Below are positions 25,972 to 34,443 of a DNA stretch of 64,000 nt, one piece after another. This DNA comes from Peribacillus frigoritolerans (GTDB taxonomy: Bacteria; Bacillota; Bacilli; Bacillales; Bacillaceae). Each line of letters starts with the position of its first letter. The first letter of the stretch is position 1. The stretch lies in contig NZ_SMZY01000002.1 of the NCBI RefSeq assembly GCF_004358755.1, positions 682,001-746,000 on the forward strand. Direction: 5' to 3'. A program made the position numbers and the translations under genes. The notes beneath the pieces are model-generated. The model made no database searches and was not told where the DNA came from. It worked only from the letters and a program-made list of their open reading frames with translations.

Positions 25972-26688
25972 TTAACCTAAATCCACATTATGATAAACCT
26001 GCTGAACATCTTCTAAATCTTCAAGGGCATCAATCATTTTTTCGAATTGTGCCTGTGCATCTTCAGGAAGCTCCATGTCATTTTGTGCAAGCATTGTCAG
26101 CTCTGCAACTGAAAATTCGGTAATGCCGGCATCTTTAAATGCTTTTTGTACGGCATGGAACTGATCAGGTTCTGCGTAAACAATGACTGAATCCTCTTCT
26201 TCCATAATATCGCGCACATCAAGGTCTGCTTCCATTAACAGCTCAAGCACATCATCCGCTGTTTTGCCTTCGATGCCGATAACAGCAGTTGCATCAAACA
26301 TATAGGCAACTGATCCGTTCACTCCCATGTTGCCTCCGTTTTTGCCAAAAGCTGCACGAACATCTGAAGCTGTTCGGTTTACGTTGTTAGTCAAGGCATC
26401 AACGATGACCATTGATCCATTTGGTCCAAATCCTTCGTAACGAAGTTCGTCATAGCTTTCTTCTGAACCGCCCTTTGCTTTTTCAATCGCGCGGTCGATA
26501 ATCGCTTTTGGAACACTGTATGTTTTTGCACGCTCAAGGACTACTTTCAATGCCTGATTTGATTCTGGATCCGGCTCGCCCTGCTTTGCTGCTACATAAA
26601 TCTCGCGTCCGAACTTAGCATAAATCCGGCTGGTGTTAGCATCTTTTGACGCTTTTTTCTCTTTAATATTATTCCACTTGCGACCCAT
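25972..26688 (-). CDS. yeeI: YebC/PmpR family protein YeeI
   Basis: A 238-residue member of the YebC/PmpR/TACO1 family. It opens [20 protein letters not shown] and ends [12 protein letters not shown], which I recognise as the YeeI branch rather than the longer-known YrbC. YebC family proteins were described as transcription factors, and more recently YebC-type proteins were implicated in translation through difficult (proline-rich) stretches. The three-domain layout is complete. It is monocistronic, with a strong downstream terminator. Confidence 0.93.
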   Translation of the reverse strand: MGRKWNNIKEKKASKDANTSRIYAKFGREIYVAAKQGEPDPESNQALKVVLERAKTYSVPKAIIDRAIEKAKGGSEESYDELRYEGFGPNGSMVIVDALTNNVNRTASDVRAAFGKNGGNMGVNGSVAYMFDATAVIGIEGKTADDVLELLMEADLDVRDIMEEEDSVIVYAEPDQFHAVQKAFKDAGITEFSVAELTMLAQNDMELPEDAQAQFEKMIDALEDLEDVQQVYHNVDLG

Positions 26689-26875
26689 ATTCTTTCACTC
26701 TCTTTCCATTCATATAAAAGGCAGTTTAAATGCCTATAAAAAGTTGGCTGCACAATTAAATCTAGTTATTTTCTTCATTCAATCTATTATATCAAATTCA
26801 TCCGATTTTTCACGAGTTACTTGCTGAAAAAAGAATAGCCGCTGCGATGCGGGTCCTCTGCCAATACATTCTCTT

Positions 26876-26901
26876 GTTTATCCATTTAATAGACCGGGTA
26901 T
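26876..26901 (+). promoter_or_regulatory. SigB-type general stress promoter
   Basis: GTTTAT (26876-26881) and GGGTAT (26896-26901) with a 14-base spacer, matching the SigB consensus GTTTAA-N12/14-GGGTAT, 25 bases before the YflT-like gene. Confidence 0.8.
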
Positions 26902-26925
26902 CTCTTACCTATGGAGGCGATACAA

Positions 26926-27267
26926 ATGAAACCAAAATTCAAAGTATTCCACGATGACGAACAATTAAGCAAATCGATTGATACGCTAAGACATGATGGA
27001 ATCAGAGATGACGACATCTATATTCTGTCACATGACAATGACCATGTGAGACGTGACCGCAAAGAAACAGATGCTAACAAAATTGGCGTAGGCGTAACCG
27101 GAGTAGGAACTGCCATAAAAAATGTGTTCCGCAGCAAAGGCGATAAACTCCGCGTAAAAATGGAAGAAATCGGCTTTGATAAAGAAATGGCTGAAAAGCT
27201 TGAAGAAGAATTGGATAAAGGAAAGACACTTCTCGTTGTAAGGAATCAGGACGAAGTGACGTTTTGA
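26926..27267 (+). CDS. General stress protein, YflT (GsP17M) domain
   Basis: A 113-residue single-domain YflT/GsP17M protein. It starts MKPKFKVFHDDEQLSKSIDT, contains GIRDDDIYILSHDNDHVRRD and ends with TLLVVRNQDEV. These proteins are induced by heat, salt and ethanol through SigB; their biochemical role is unknown. ATG 26926 has GGAGG upstream; an earlier ATG at 26911 has no RBS. The SigB promoter just upstream supports the assignment. A strong terminator follows. Confidence 0.9.
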   Translation: MKPKFKVFHDDEQLSKSIDTLRHDGIRDDDIYILSHDNDHVRRDRKETDANKIGVGVTGVGTAIKNVFRSKGDKLRVKMEEIGFDKEMAEKLEEELDKGKTLLVVRNQDEVTF

Positions 27268-27296
27268 TTTATCTTCTTAATATGCTGAATCGTTTT

Positions 27297-27336
27297 AAAA
27301 TGCTCTAGCAAAAATTTTGCTAGAGCATTTTGTTTG
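27297..27336 (+). terminator. Terminator of the YflT-like gene
   Basis: A near-perfect palindrome AAAATGCTCTAGCAAAA / TTTTGCTAGAGCATTTT followed by GTTTG. Confidence 0.85.
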
Positions 27337-27475
27337 TTAATGTTTAAGAAGATTTTAAAAACCCTTCTGATTCTAACTCTGTAATCAAATGGTCATAAAC
27401 ACATAATATCCCCTTTACTTTAGCTTAATAACATTTTAGTAAAGTGAAGTAGTCACAACACTAAGGGAGGAAATG

Positions 27476-29068
27476 ATGAAAAAACCACTTTTTCAATCTC
27501 AGAAAAAAGACATAATAAGGATTTCTCAACTAACTTTCACAGCATTATTTTTACTTTCAACTCCATCTCTTATCGATGCTTACTATCCACAAACGAAGAC
27601 TGTGAAAGCAGAAACTCAATCCCCATTTACCAAGTATGAAACAAAAGAATCACATAAATTACAGGACGGGGCAACCTTTTCTAAACTTGTTTACGGAAAA
27701 GCAAATCAGGAAGATGCTTTTATGGTAGATTTGGATTTCTTTTCTTCAAACAATAAAGCAGTAAAACTCAAAGAAAAGTTGGCTTCAGAGGGCTATGATT
27801 CATTTATCCACACAATTAATGAAAGAGCACAAGACGATCAGAAACAAGAACCGCTTGGATATCTAGTGAGAATCGGTCCATACCAAGCAGAATCTCAAGC
27901 AAAGATATTAAAAGAGGAACTGGCGTCAAAAGGTTACAGCGATTCTAAGGTTGTTTTTACTGGAGAAGACCGAGATGCGACCACAGGACCATGGGTTGTC
28001 CGTGTTCTTGAGATAAACCCAAAAACGTTTAAAGGCCATATATCGCCTGTTTTAGCGAATGACCAAGTCCCTGGTAAAGAAAAACTGACTAGTATGTCAA
28101 AGAGGCTGAATGCATTAGGCGGCATTAACGGCGGATATTTTGTTATGGGACCTAAAGATGGAACTGAAGGTGACCTAGCAGGTATTTCTATGGTAGATGG
28201 CAAGCTGATCAGTGAGGCTGTAAATGGAAGAACAAGCCTCATTTTAAACGATAAAAATCAAGGCTCCATATCTACAGTAAATACAAAACTCAGCATTCAA
28301 ACATCTAAGGGTGACAAAATGGAAATAGATGGCCTAAACCGGGTACCTGGACTTATTCGGGGATGCGGCGGTGCAGGTGATAAAGAGACCAATCAAGCAA
28401 AACACGACTATACGTGTACAGATTCAAGCGAATTGATTCAGTATTCTTCACACTTTGGACCAAATACTCCTTCTGGTGAAGGTGCTGAAGCCGTCATTAA
28501 CAGCAAAGGGATCGTGACAGAAATAAGAGAAGTACGCGGAGGCAAAATTCCTGAAGGCAGTACCGTTTTATCAGGAACGGCGGAAAATGCACAGTGGATT
28601 CAAGCTCATCTGGTAGATGGAGAAAAGGTGAACATTAAGAAAAAGATAGTTACAGAAGAAGGCGCTATTTCTTCAAGAGAAGAAATTGGAATCATCAATG
28701 GCGGGCCAAGGCTTTTACAAGATAAAAAGATAGACATTCCTGCAACTGCAGAAGGATTTCACCAGCCTGATAACCCAGAGTTCTTTTATCAGTTTGGAGA
28801 GAGACGTCATCCACGGACCGCTGCTGGAATTAAAGCTGATGGTACGATTCTTTTAGTAACTATTGATGGAAGAAAACCAGGTTATAGCGTTGGAGCTAAC
28901 TTTAAAGAAAGTGCACAAATTCTAAAATCTTTAGGTGCGGTAAACGCCCTGAATCTTGACGGCGGCGGCTCCACAACCATGACCGTTAATCAGAAGCTGG
29001 TAAATACACCTTCTGATGCTTCTGGTGAACGTCCAGTCGGTGATGGCATCTTACTGTTGCCTCGATAA
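27476..29068 (+). CDS. Secreted SPOR plus phosphodiester glycosidase (NAGPA) protein
   Basis: A protein of about 530 residues. Order: signal or anchor helix (about residues 12-35), a SPOR-like peptidoglycan-binding region (about 80-165, ending near GYSDSKVVF), and a NAGPA domain (about 190-530). Family motifs: ALGGINGGYFV, EIGIINGGPRLL, ERRHPRTAAGI and NALNLDGGGSTTM. NAGPA domains cleave GlcNAc-phosphodiester bonds or related sugar phosphodiesters, so teichoic acid or a capped polymer is a possible target; this is inference. ATG 27476 follows GGGAGG by 5 bases and is preferred to the ATG at 27473. Monocistronic with a terminator. Confidence 0.87.
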   Translation: MKKPLFQSQKKDIIRISQLTFTALFLLSTPSLIDAYYPQTKTVKAETQSPFTKYETKESHKLQDGATFSKLVYGKANQEDAFMVDLDFFSSNNKAVKLKEKLASEGYDSFIHTINERAQDDQKQEPLGYLVRIGPYQAESQAKILKEELASKGYSDSKVVFTGEDRDATTGPWVVRVLEINPKTFKGHISPVLANDQVPGKEKLTSMSKRLNALGGINGGYFVMGPKDGTEGDLAGISMVDGKLISEAVNGRTSLILNDKNQGSISTVNTKLSIQTSKGDKMEIDGLNRVPGLIRGCGGAGDKETNQAKHDYTCTDSSELIQYSSHFGPNTPSGEGAEAVINSKGIVTEIREVRGGKIPEGSTVLSGTAENAQWIQAHLVDGEKVNIKKKIVTEEGAISSREEIGIINGGPRLLQDKKIDIPATAEGFHQPDNPEFFYQFGERRHPRTAAGIKADGTILLVTIDGRKPGYSVGANFKESAQILKSLGAVNALNLDGGGSTTMTVNQKLVNTPSDASGERPVGDGILLLPR

Positions 29069-29146
29069 CTTCTATTCAGGGGATGGATGTTAAATTTGCA
29101 GAAACACCAGAGTCCACAACGAAAAGAATATTACAGGATTAAAAAC

Positions 29147-29190
29147 ATCCCAATCTCTCAATGGAATAAATGAGAGATTGGGATTTATTT
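29147..29190 (+). terminator. Terminator of the NAGPA gene
   Basis: ATCCCAATCTCTCA / TGAGAGATTGGGAT stem followed by TTATTTTATT. Confidence 0.85.
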
Positions 29191-29237
29191 TATTCACCAA
29201 TTGCGACCGATTGAATCTTATATTTATTAATAATAAC

Positions 29238-30500
29238 CTAACTAATTGAATGTTCTTTCACTACTTTTTTTCCGGCTTCAATTAATACTTTGTTTCTGCC
29301 TAAAAAGATAGCAAGGATTAAAATGAGTAACCCTGTTCCAATAAGAAGCCATTCGATTTTTATTATATCTGCGAGTGGACCGAAAATGAGCATCCCAACC
29401 GGCATCATCGACGTCGATATCATCCCAAAAACACCAAAAATTCTCCCTAGATAATTTTCATCTACTCTCTCCTGTAATAAAACCATAGTTGGCGTATTAA
29501 AAATTGGAATTGCAACTCCAAATACAGCCATACAAATTAAATAAATCCAAAAGACAGGAACAATCCCGAGAGCAAACGTACAGGCTCCCATTAAAAGACT
29601 TGCAAATGTCATCGTATAAACTTTGTTTTGAAAACCTCCCCATGAAGCAATAATTCCTCCACCCGCCATCATCCCAATTGAAAAAGCGATTTCGATGGCT
29701 GTTAACCTCCAAACACCGTCGCCGAAACTGCGAGTGACTTGCAATGGAGTTAAAAATGCAGCAGGTGCCATTAAGACAAAGAAAAACGCGAAAAACAGAA
29801 AGAATTTCTTAAGAAAATCGTGATTATTTATATACGTTAATCCTTTTTTAAAATCATCGAAATAGCTCGTAGTTTGTTTTTCGGATGCTTTCTCATGCAC
29901 CGGAATATTAAAAAACGCAAGTAACGTCAGAATGGCAATAGCTGCAGTGATGACATCAATCATAAAAATCATTTCGATCGAAGCCATTGTTAACAGAGCT
30001 GCACTAACGATTGGAGACACAAACATAATAATTGCTTGAAGACTTCCGTTTGTTCCGTTCACTTTCGTCAGCTTATCCTTTGGAACGATTTGAGGTAAAA
30101 TGGCTCCGACTGCCGGGGTTTGAATGCCTGTCCCGATTGCACGAACTGCAGCCATAACAAAGAGCAGCCAAATCGCATCATATCCCATAAAAAATACAAT
30201 TGCGAGGATAAGTGTTGAAATCGCAATCAGTCCATCTGATAAAATAATCAGCATTTTCCGATTGTAGCGGTCCGCCCATACACCCGCAATGGGAGATAAA
30301 ATAAAAGTAGGTATGAATCCGCAAATGATAAACAGCGTCATCATTAGACCTGATTCCGTTGTAAGTGTGATATACCACATAATCGCATATTGAACCAAGG
30401 ACGAACCAAAAAGTGAGATCGTCTGACTACTTAAAAAGAGAATAATATTTTTTTTCCAATCTTTCATTAAATGTTCATTTGCTGAGTTCACCTTAATCAC
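29238..30500 (-). CDS. MFS transporter (MFS_3, EntS/macrolide-efflux-like)
   Basis: A 420-residue major facilitator with twelve predicted helices, a basic cytoplasmic loop with WADRYNRKMLI near residue 80, and a central loop around residue 205. The order and FLSSQTISLFGSSLVQYAIMWY opening fit the MFS_3 group that exports siderophores or drugs. The substrate is unknown. The start is unclear: GTG 30500 has AGAAGG only 2 bases upstream, and an internal ATG at 30467 lacks an RBS. It stands alone. Confidence 0.85.
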   Translation of the reverse strand: MIKVNSANEHLMKDWKKNIILFLSSQTISLFGSSLVQYAIMWYITLTTESGLMMTLFIICGFIPTFILSPIAGVWADRYNRKMLIILSDGLIAISTLILAIVFFMGYDAIWLLFVMAAVRAIGTGIQTPAVGAILPQIVPKDKLTKVNGTNGSLQAIIMFVSPIVSAALLTMASIEMIFMIDVITAAIAILTLLAFFNIPVHEKASEKQTTSYFDDFKKGLTYINNHDFLKKFFLFFAFFFVLMAPAAFLTPLQVTRSFGDGVWRLTAIEIAFSIGMMAGGGIIASWGGFQNKVYTMTFASLLMGACTFALGIVPVFWIYLICMAVFGVAIPIFNTPTMVLLQERVDENYLGRIFGVFGMISTSMMPVGMLIFGPLADIIKIEWLLIGTGLLILILAIFLGRNKVLIEAGKKVVKEHSIS

Positions 30501-30690
30501 GACCTTCTCTATTCTTGCTTATATTTTTTTCATAAAGAAAGGGCACAATAATAACTTCTTATCGCCCCCATTAGCTTATCAATTTCACCTGTAAATTTCC
30601 AGTTTCTAGTAGTACTTTTTTCTTTGAAAATAACTCGATTAGCAGGGCAAGCCGTCCTCCATCAAGAAAACGGCTTGACCTTTAACCTAT

Positions 30691-33600
30691 TCAGTTCGAA
30701 ATCCTCTTAAATGGCCACCAATTCCCCTGCCCAAAACTCTTTACCATTACTGGAATAAACAGCGGCAGAATCACTATTGCATATAAGAACAATCCTATTA
30801 ATATAATTGATGCAATCTGCAGCAATGACAGCATTCCCGACGGCATCATCGCCGCAAAGGTTCCGCCAAGAATAACTGCAGCTGAAATTATGACCGTTCC
30901 CATTTTCTTCATAGCCATCAGCATTGCTTCTCCTACTGAGAGGTCGCGGTATTCATTAAATCTATCCATAAGGAAGATGCTGTAATCAACTCCAAGAGCG
31001 ACTAAAATGACAAATCCAAAGAATGGCACTGCCCAGCTGATACCCGCATACTGCAGAATGTCTACAAAGATTACTTCGTTAATAGCCATAGATGTAAAAT
31101 AAGCCAAGACTAAAGATCCGATAATGTAGATTGGCATAATAATAGACCGGAACATGAAGATAAGAATAATTGAGATTCCGACAAGCATCAGGACAACCGT
31201 TCTGGAATAGTCCTGTGCCGAAACGGTGCTTAAGTCTGCATTCGTGCTGGTAATTCCGCCGACTGCGACTACTGCGTTTTCAAGTTTCGTATCTTTCACA
31301 GCTCTTTTTACTGCCTCTTTCATTTCAGGCACTTGTTCCATTGCTTCGTTTGAATAAGGACTTGCCTCCATGACAACATCAAGAGTCATTGTTTTACGGT
31401 CCTCTGACATGTAGGCATCAATCGCCTGTTCAAATTCTTTGCTCTCTAACACTTCCTGAGGCAAGTAAAAACCATTTGTATCCGATGTCTTTGATAAGCC
31501 TGAAAGGTAATCCTGGGCAGAACCAAGTCCGTCTGATACTTGATTCAGACCGTCCGCACTCTGATTCAGACCATCTGTCAGCTCTCCTAATTGACCTCCA
31601 AGATCTCCAAATCCGTCAAGCAGCTGCTTTTGCCCGGAGTTGATTCCGATAAGTCCATCCGTAAACTTCGGTATGTTATCTATGATTTGACCTTGACCAT
31701 CAGCGAGCTGATCCAGTCCTGATAGCTGCTGATCGATGCCTTTTATGAGTGCATCAAGTCCTCCAGCTACGCCCTGCTGCCCTGTATTTGCTTCAGCAAA
31801 GCTTGCGTTTGCCTGGCTCATGCCCGCGGATAATTGAGTTAAACCGGAGTTCAGCTCTGTTAATCCTGCTGAAAGCTTAGGCAGCTCCTGCTGGGCAGCG
31901 CCAACTGTTCCCTTTATTTTTTGATACTGAGCTTCATTTTCGATACCTGCGTATTTCGTTTCAATATAGGCAAAATCCTGCTGCTGGATTTGAGCCATAG
32001 CTTCATTTAAAGCCGCGAGGCCGTTTTGAACCTGTGTATATTGAGAACTCAAGGTTTTTAAATTCCCTTCAATATCTTCGTACCCTTCCAAAAGTTCCTT
32101 ATAGCCTGCAAGCAATTCCTCACTGCCAGCTTTAGCCTGCTCCAACCCTTTCTTAATTTCTCCTGATCCTGCTGACCCCTGACGAATTCCATTTTCGATT
32201 TTTGCTAAATTCGCCTGAACTTCAGTCAGTCCAGATTGAAGCTCAGAAGTACCGGAAATTAAGCCGTTTATGCCTTCTGCTGCATCATTCAGCTCCGGCT
32301 CAGACTTAGAAAGCTCGCTGCCTGCTTCATTAAGACCTTTGCTGATCTCATCGAGTCCTTCTTTCCCATCTCCAATTCCCTCTCCAAGGCTTTCCGCCTG
32401 TTTGGCAACAAAGAAATCTTCGATCGGTTCTCCTGCTGGACGGGTAACCGAGCGGACGTTATCGACCAGGTCCACTTTTTCGAGCTCCTGGCTGATTTTT
32501 TCTGCAAGTGCCGCATATTCTGCAGAATCCATTTTTTCATCATTTTTCATGACAATCTGAGTCGGCATCGATTCCCCCGGACCAAAGCTGTCTGCGATCG
32601 CATTGAATGCTTTAATTGACTCTACATCTCCGCTGACCTCTTCTAGTGAATCAAAAGATAATTCTCCGTCATAGACTGCCAGAAATGGCACGCATATCAC
32701 AGCTACTATCAAAAGCGACAGAAAAGGACGTGCAAGCGAAAACCTTCCCAATACTGCCCAAAGCTTGCTTTCCCCGTGCTCTGCTTTGCTTTTGGACGGC
32801 CAGAAAATCTTCCCCCCTAAAACCGCCATGAAGAAAGGAACAATCGTAAACAAAGCCACTAGCAAAATAGCAACCCCAACAGCAACCGCTGAAGCAGATT
32901 GATAGAGTTTAAACTGTGAAAAACCGATTGCCGCAAAACCGATCATCACGGCAACACCGCTGAAAAACACGGTGCGCCCTGCATTTCGGTAAGTTGCCAC
33001 AATGGCTTCCGGCACGGTTTCATATGCAGATAATTCTTCTTTAAACCTGCTTAAAATTAAAATACAGTAATCCGTTCCAATTCCAAACAGGACCGCAACT
33101 AAAAAGATTTGAGTATAGTTTGAAATCGGAAAATGAAATGAATCAACTAAAAATGACACAATCGACTGCGAAGCCAAATAACTGAATCCAACTGCAAGCA
33201 GCGGAATAAGCGGCGCGACAATCGATCTGAATACAAGAAGCAGAACCCCTAAAATAAAGACAACTGTAATGCCTTCTGTCTTTTTCAGGCCCTCTTCTGA
33301 GCTTTTCATCAAATCTTCATTAATCATCCAGTTTCCCGTATAGTCGTGATCCACTTTCACATCTTTGATCGCACCATATAGGGCTTCTCTGACCTCGCTC
33401 GGCTCTCTGTCATTCCAGGCCACATTGACCGATGCCAAAATCGCTTTTCCATCCTTGGATACAAGCTGTTCTTTTAAATTTTCTTCGTTAAAATGCGTGA
33501 GAATTTCTGTAATTCCAAGTTTTTCTTCATTCTTCTCAAGCAGCCTGATCGCTTTTTCAGCTTCGGCAATTTCTGTTTTTGTCAGTTTTTTTTCACTGTA

Positions 33601-33819
33601 AAAAACAAGTGCCACGCTGCTTTCATCTCCGCCGCCTTCATCCTTCTGCACTTCCTCAAGGATTTCTGAAGCATAAGAGGACGAGTATCCTTCAGGAACA
33701 TCAATCTGCCCTTTTTCCCTGACTAAGTCCGCCATGTTCGGGGCAGCAAACAATAACCCTGCCACAACAGCAATCCAGGCAATCAGAACAAGCCATTTGC
33801 TTTTAATAATTGTCTTCAT
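30691..33819 (-). CDS. MMPL/RND family exporter (YdgH-like), enlarged
   Basis: A 1042-residue RND-type MMPL transporter with two sets of membrane helices. The acidic helix motif occurs in each half: LFGIGTDYCILILSRF near residue 245 and LVALGVDYSIFLMDRF near 945. Between them lies a long extracytoplasmic region (about residues 480-790) of heptad-like repeats rich in Gly, Leu, Gln and Ser (patterns such as LxxGLxQLSxG), predicted as coiled coil. It is longer than typical B. subtilis YdgH (under 900 residues). Its gene is 13 bases from a marR gene, like the ydgG-ydgH pair. The exported substrate, lipid or drug, is unknown. GGGGGAA precedes the ATG. Confidence 0.9.
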   Translation of the reverse strand: MKTIIKSKWLVLIAWIAVVAGLLFAAPNMADLVREKGQIDVPEGYSSSYASEILEEVQKDEGGGDESSVALVFYSEKKLTKTEIAEAEKAIRLLEKNEEKLGITEILTHFNEENLKEQLVSKDGKAILASVNVAWNDREPSEVREALYGAIKDVKVDHDYTGNWMINEDLMKSSEEGLKKTEGITVVFILGVLLLVFRSIVAPLIPLLAVGFSYLASQSIVSFLVDSFHFPISNYTQIFLVAVLFGIGTDYCILILSRFKEELSAYETVPEAIVATYRNAGRTVFFSGVAVMIGFAAIGFSQFKLYQSASAVAVGVAILLVALFTIVPFFMAVLGGKIFWPSKSKAEHGESKLWAVLGRFSLARPFLSLLIVAVICVPFLAVYDGELSFDSLEEVSGDVESIKAFNAIADSFGPGESMPTQIVMKNDEKMDSAEYAALAEKISQELEKVDLVDNVRSVTRPAGEPIEDFFVAKQAESLGEGIGDGKEGLDEISKGLNEAGSELSKSEPELNDAAEGINGLISGTSELQSGLTEVQANLAKIENGIRQGSAGSGEIKKGLEQAKAGSEELLAGYKELLEGYEDIEGNLKTLSSQYTQVQNGLAALNEAMAQIQQQDFAYIETKYAGIENEAQYQKIKGTVGAAQQELPKLSAGLTELNSGLTQLSAGMSQANASFAEANTGQQGVAGGLDALIKGIDQQLSGLDQLADGQGQIIDNIPKFTDGLIGINSGQKQLLDGFGDLGGQLGELTDGLNQSADGLNQVSDGLGSAQDYLSGLSKTSDTNGFYLPQEVLESKEFEQAIDAYMSEDRKTMTLDVVMEASPYSNEAMEQVPEMKEAVKRAVKDTKLENAVVAVGGITSTNADLSTVSAQDYSRTVVLMLVGISIILIFMFRSIIMPIYIIGSLVLAYFTSMAINEVIFVDILQYAGISWAVPFFGFVILVALGVDYSIFLMDRFNEYRDLSVGEAMLMAMKKMGTVIISAAVILGGTFAAMMPSGMLSLLQIASIILIGLFLYAIVILPLFIPVMVKSFGQGNWWPFKRISN

Positions 33820-33832
33820 AATTTTCCCCCAG

Positions 33833-34282
33833 TTATTCTTCTTTGCTTTCGATTAATACTTGGTTGAGCTTTTCATAGGTTTCTATAAATTGTTTAATTT
33901 CCATTGGATCGAACTTTTTAATTAAGGATTCCACAAGCTTATGAATTCGGTCTTCCGCTTTTTCATACATGTCATTCCCTTTATCAGTCAGTGTCAAATA
34001 AACGACGCGGCGGTCATTTTCATCACGAGTCCGCTCAATCAGTCCTTTTTCAAACATCCTTGTGATAATCGCGGTTATCGCGCTTTTTTTCACATTAAAC
34101 ACTTCTGCCAGCTCAGAAGATGTACATGAGTTTGCCTGATTGATATATCTGAGCATGTAGTGCTGGTCATTTGTCAGATCGCTCCCAATCTGCTCTTTGA
34201 CCAGAGTCTCTGCAATGCTTGTAACAGAAAAAGAAACCGTTATGTACCGGTCGACCAGTTCTTTTATGTTTTCTCCTGACAT
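33833..34282 (-). CDS. MarR family regulator (YdgG-like)
   Basis: A 149-residue winged-helix repressor. The helix-turn-helix lies in SCTSSELAEVFNVKKSAITA near residues 53-72, and the wing is RTRDENDRRVVYLTLTDKG. ATG 34282 follows GGGGTGA by about 4 bases. It is the first gene of the marR-mmpL operon and probably represses it. A SigA promoter (34351-34379) and four 8-base direct repeats (34304-34335) precede it. Confidence 0.9.
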   Translation of the reverse strand: MSGENIKELVDRYITVSFSVTSIAETLVKEQIGSDLTNDQHYMLRYINQANSCTSSELAEVFNVKKSAITAIITRMFEKGLIERTRDENDRRVVYLTLTDKGNDMYEKAEDRIHKLVESLIKKFDPMEIKQFIETYEKLNQVLIESKEE

Positions 34283-34303
34283 CTCTTCACCCCATTTCAA
34301 CGA

Positions 34304-34335
34304 TTGTTCTATTGTTTAATTGTTCACTTGTTTAA
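34304..34335 (-). promoter_or_regulatory. Four 8-bp direct repeats in the marR leader, candidate operator
   Basis: On the plus strand TTGTTCTA, TTGTTTAA, TTGTTCAC, TTGTTTAA start at 34304, 34312, 34320 and 34328, exactly 8 bases apart. They lie just downstream of the marR transcription start. Confidence 0.55.
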
Positions 34336-34350
34336 CTATTAACAGATTTA

Positions 34351-34379
34351 ACTTTAGTAGCCGCTTTATAAAAAGTCAA
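34351..34379 (-). promoter_or_regulatory. SigA promoter of the marR-mmpL operon
   Basis: TTGACT (34379-34374) and TAAAGT (34356-34351) with a 17-base spacer on the minus strand. Confidence 0.6.
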
Positions 34380-34402
34380 GATATTGTGATTTTTGTTAAC
34401 CT

Positions 34403-34434
34403 TAAAAAAAGGAGCTCTTTCCATGAGCTCCTTG
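34403..34434 (-). terminator. Terminator of kimA
   Basis: AGGAGCTC / GAGCTCCT with a 7-base loop and a run of seven T on the minus strand, 10 bases after the kimA stop. Confidence 0.9.
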
Positions 34435-34443
34435 ACATTCCTG

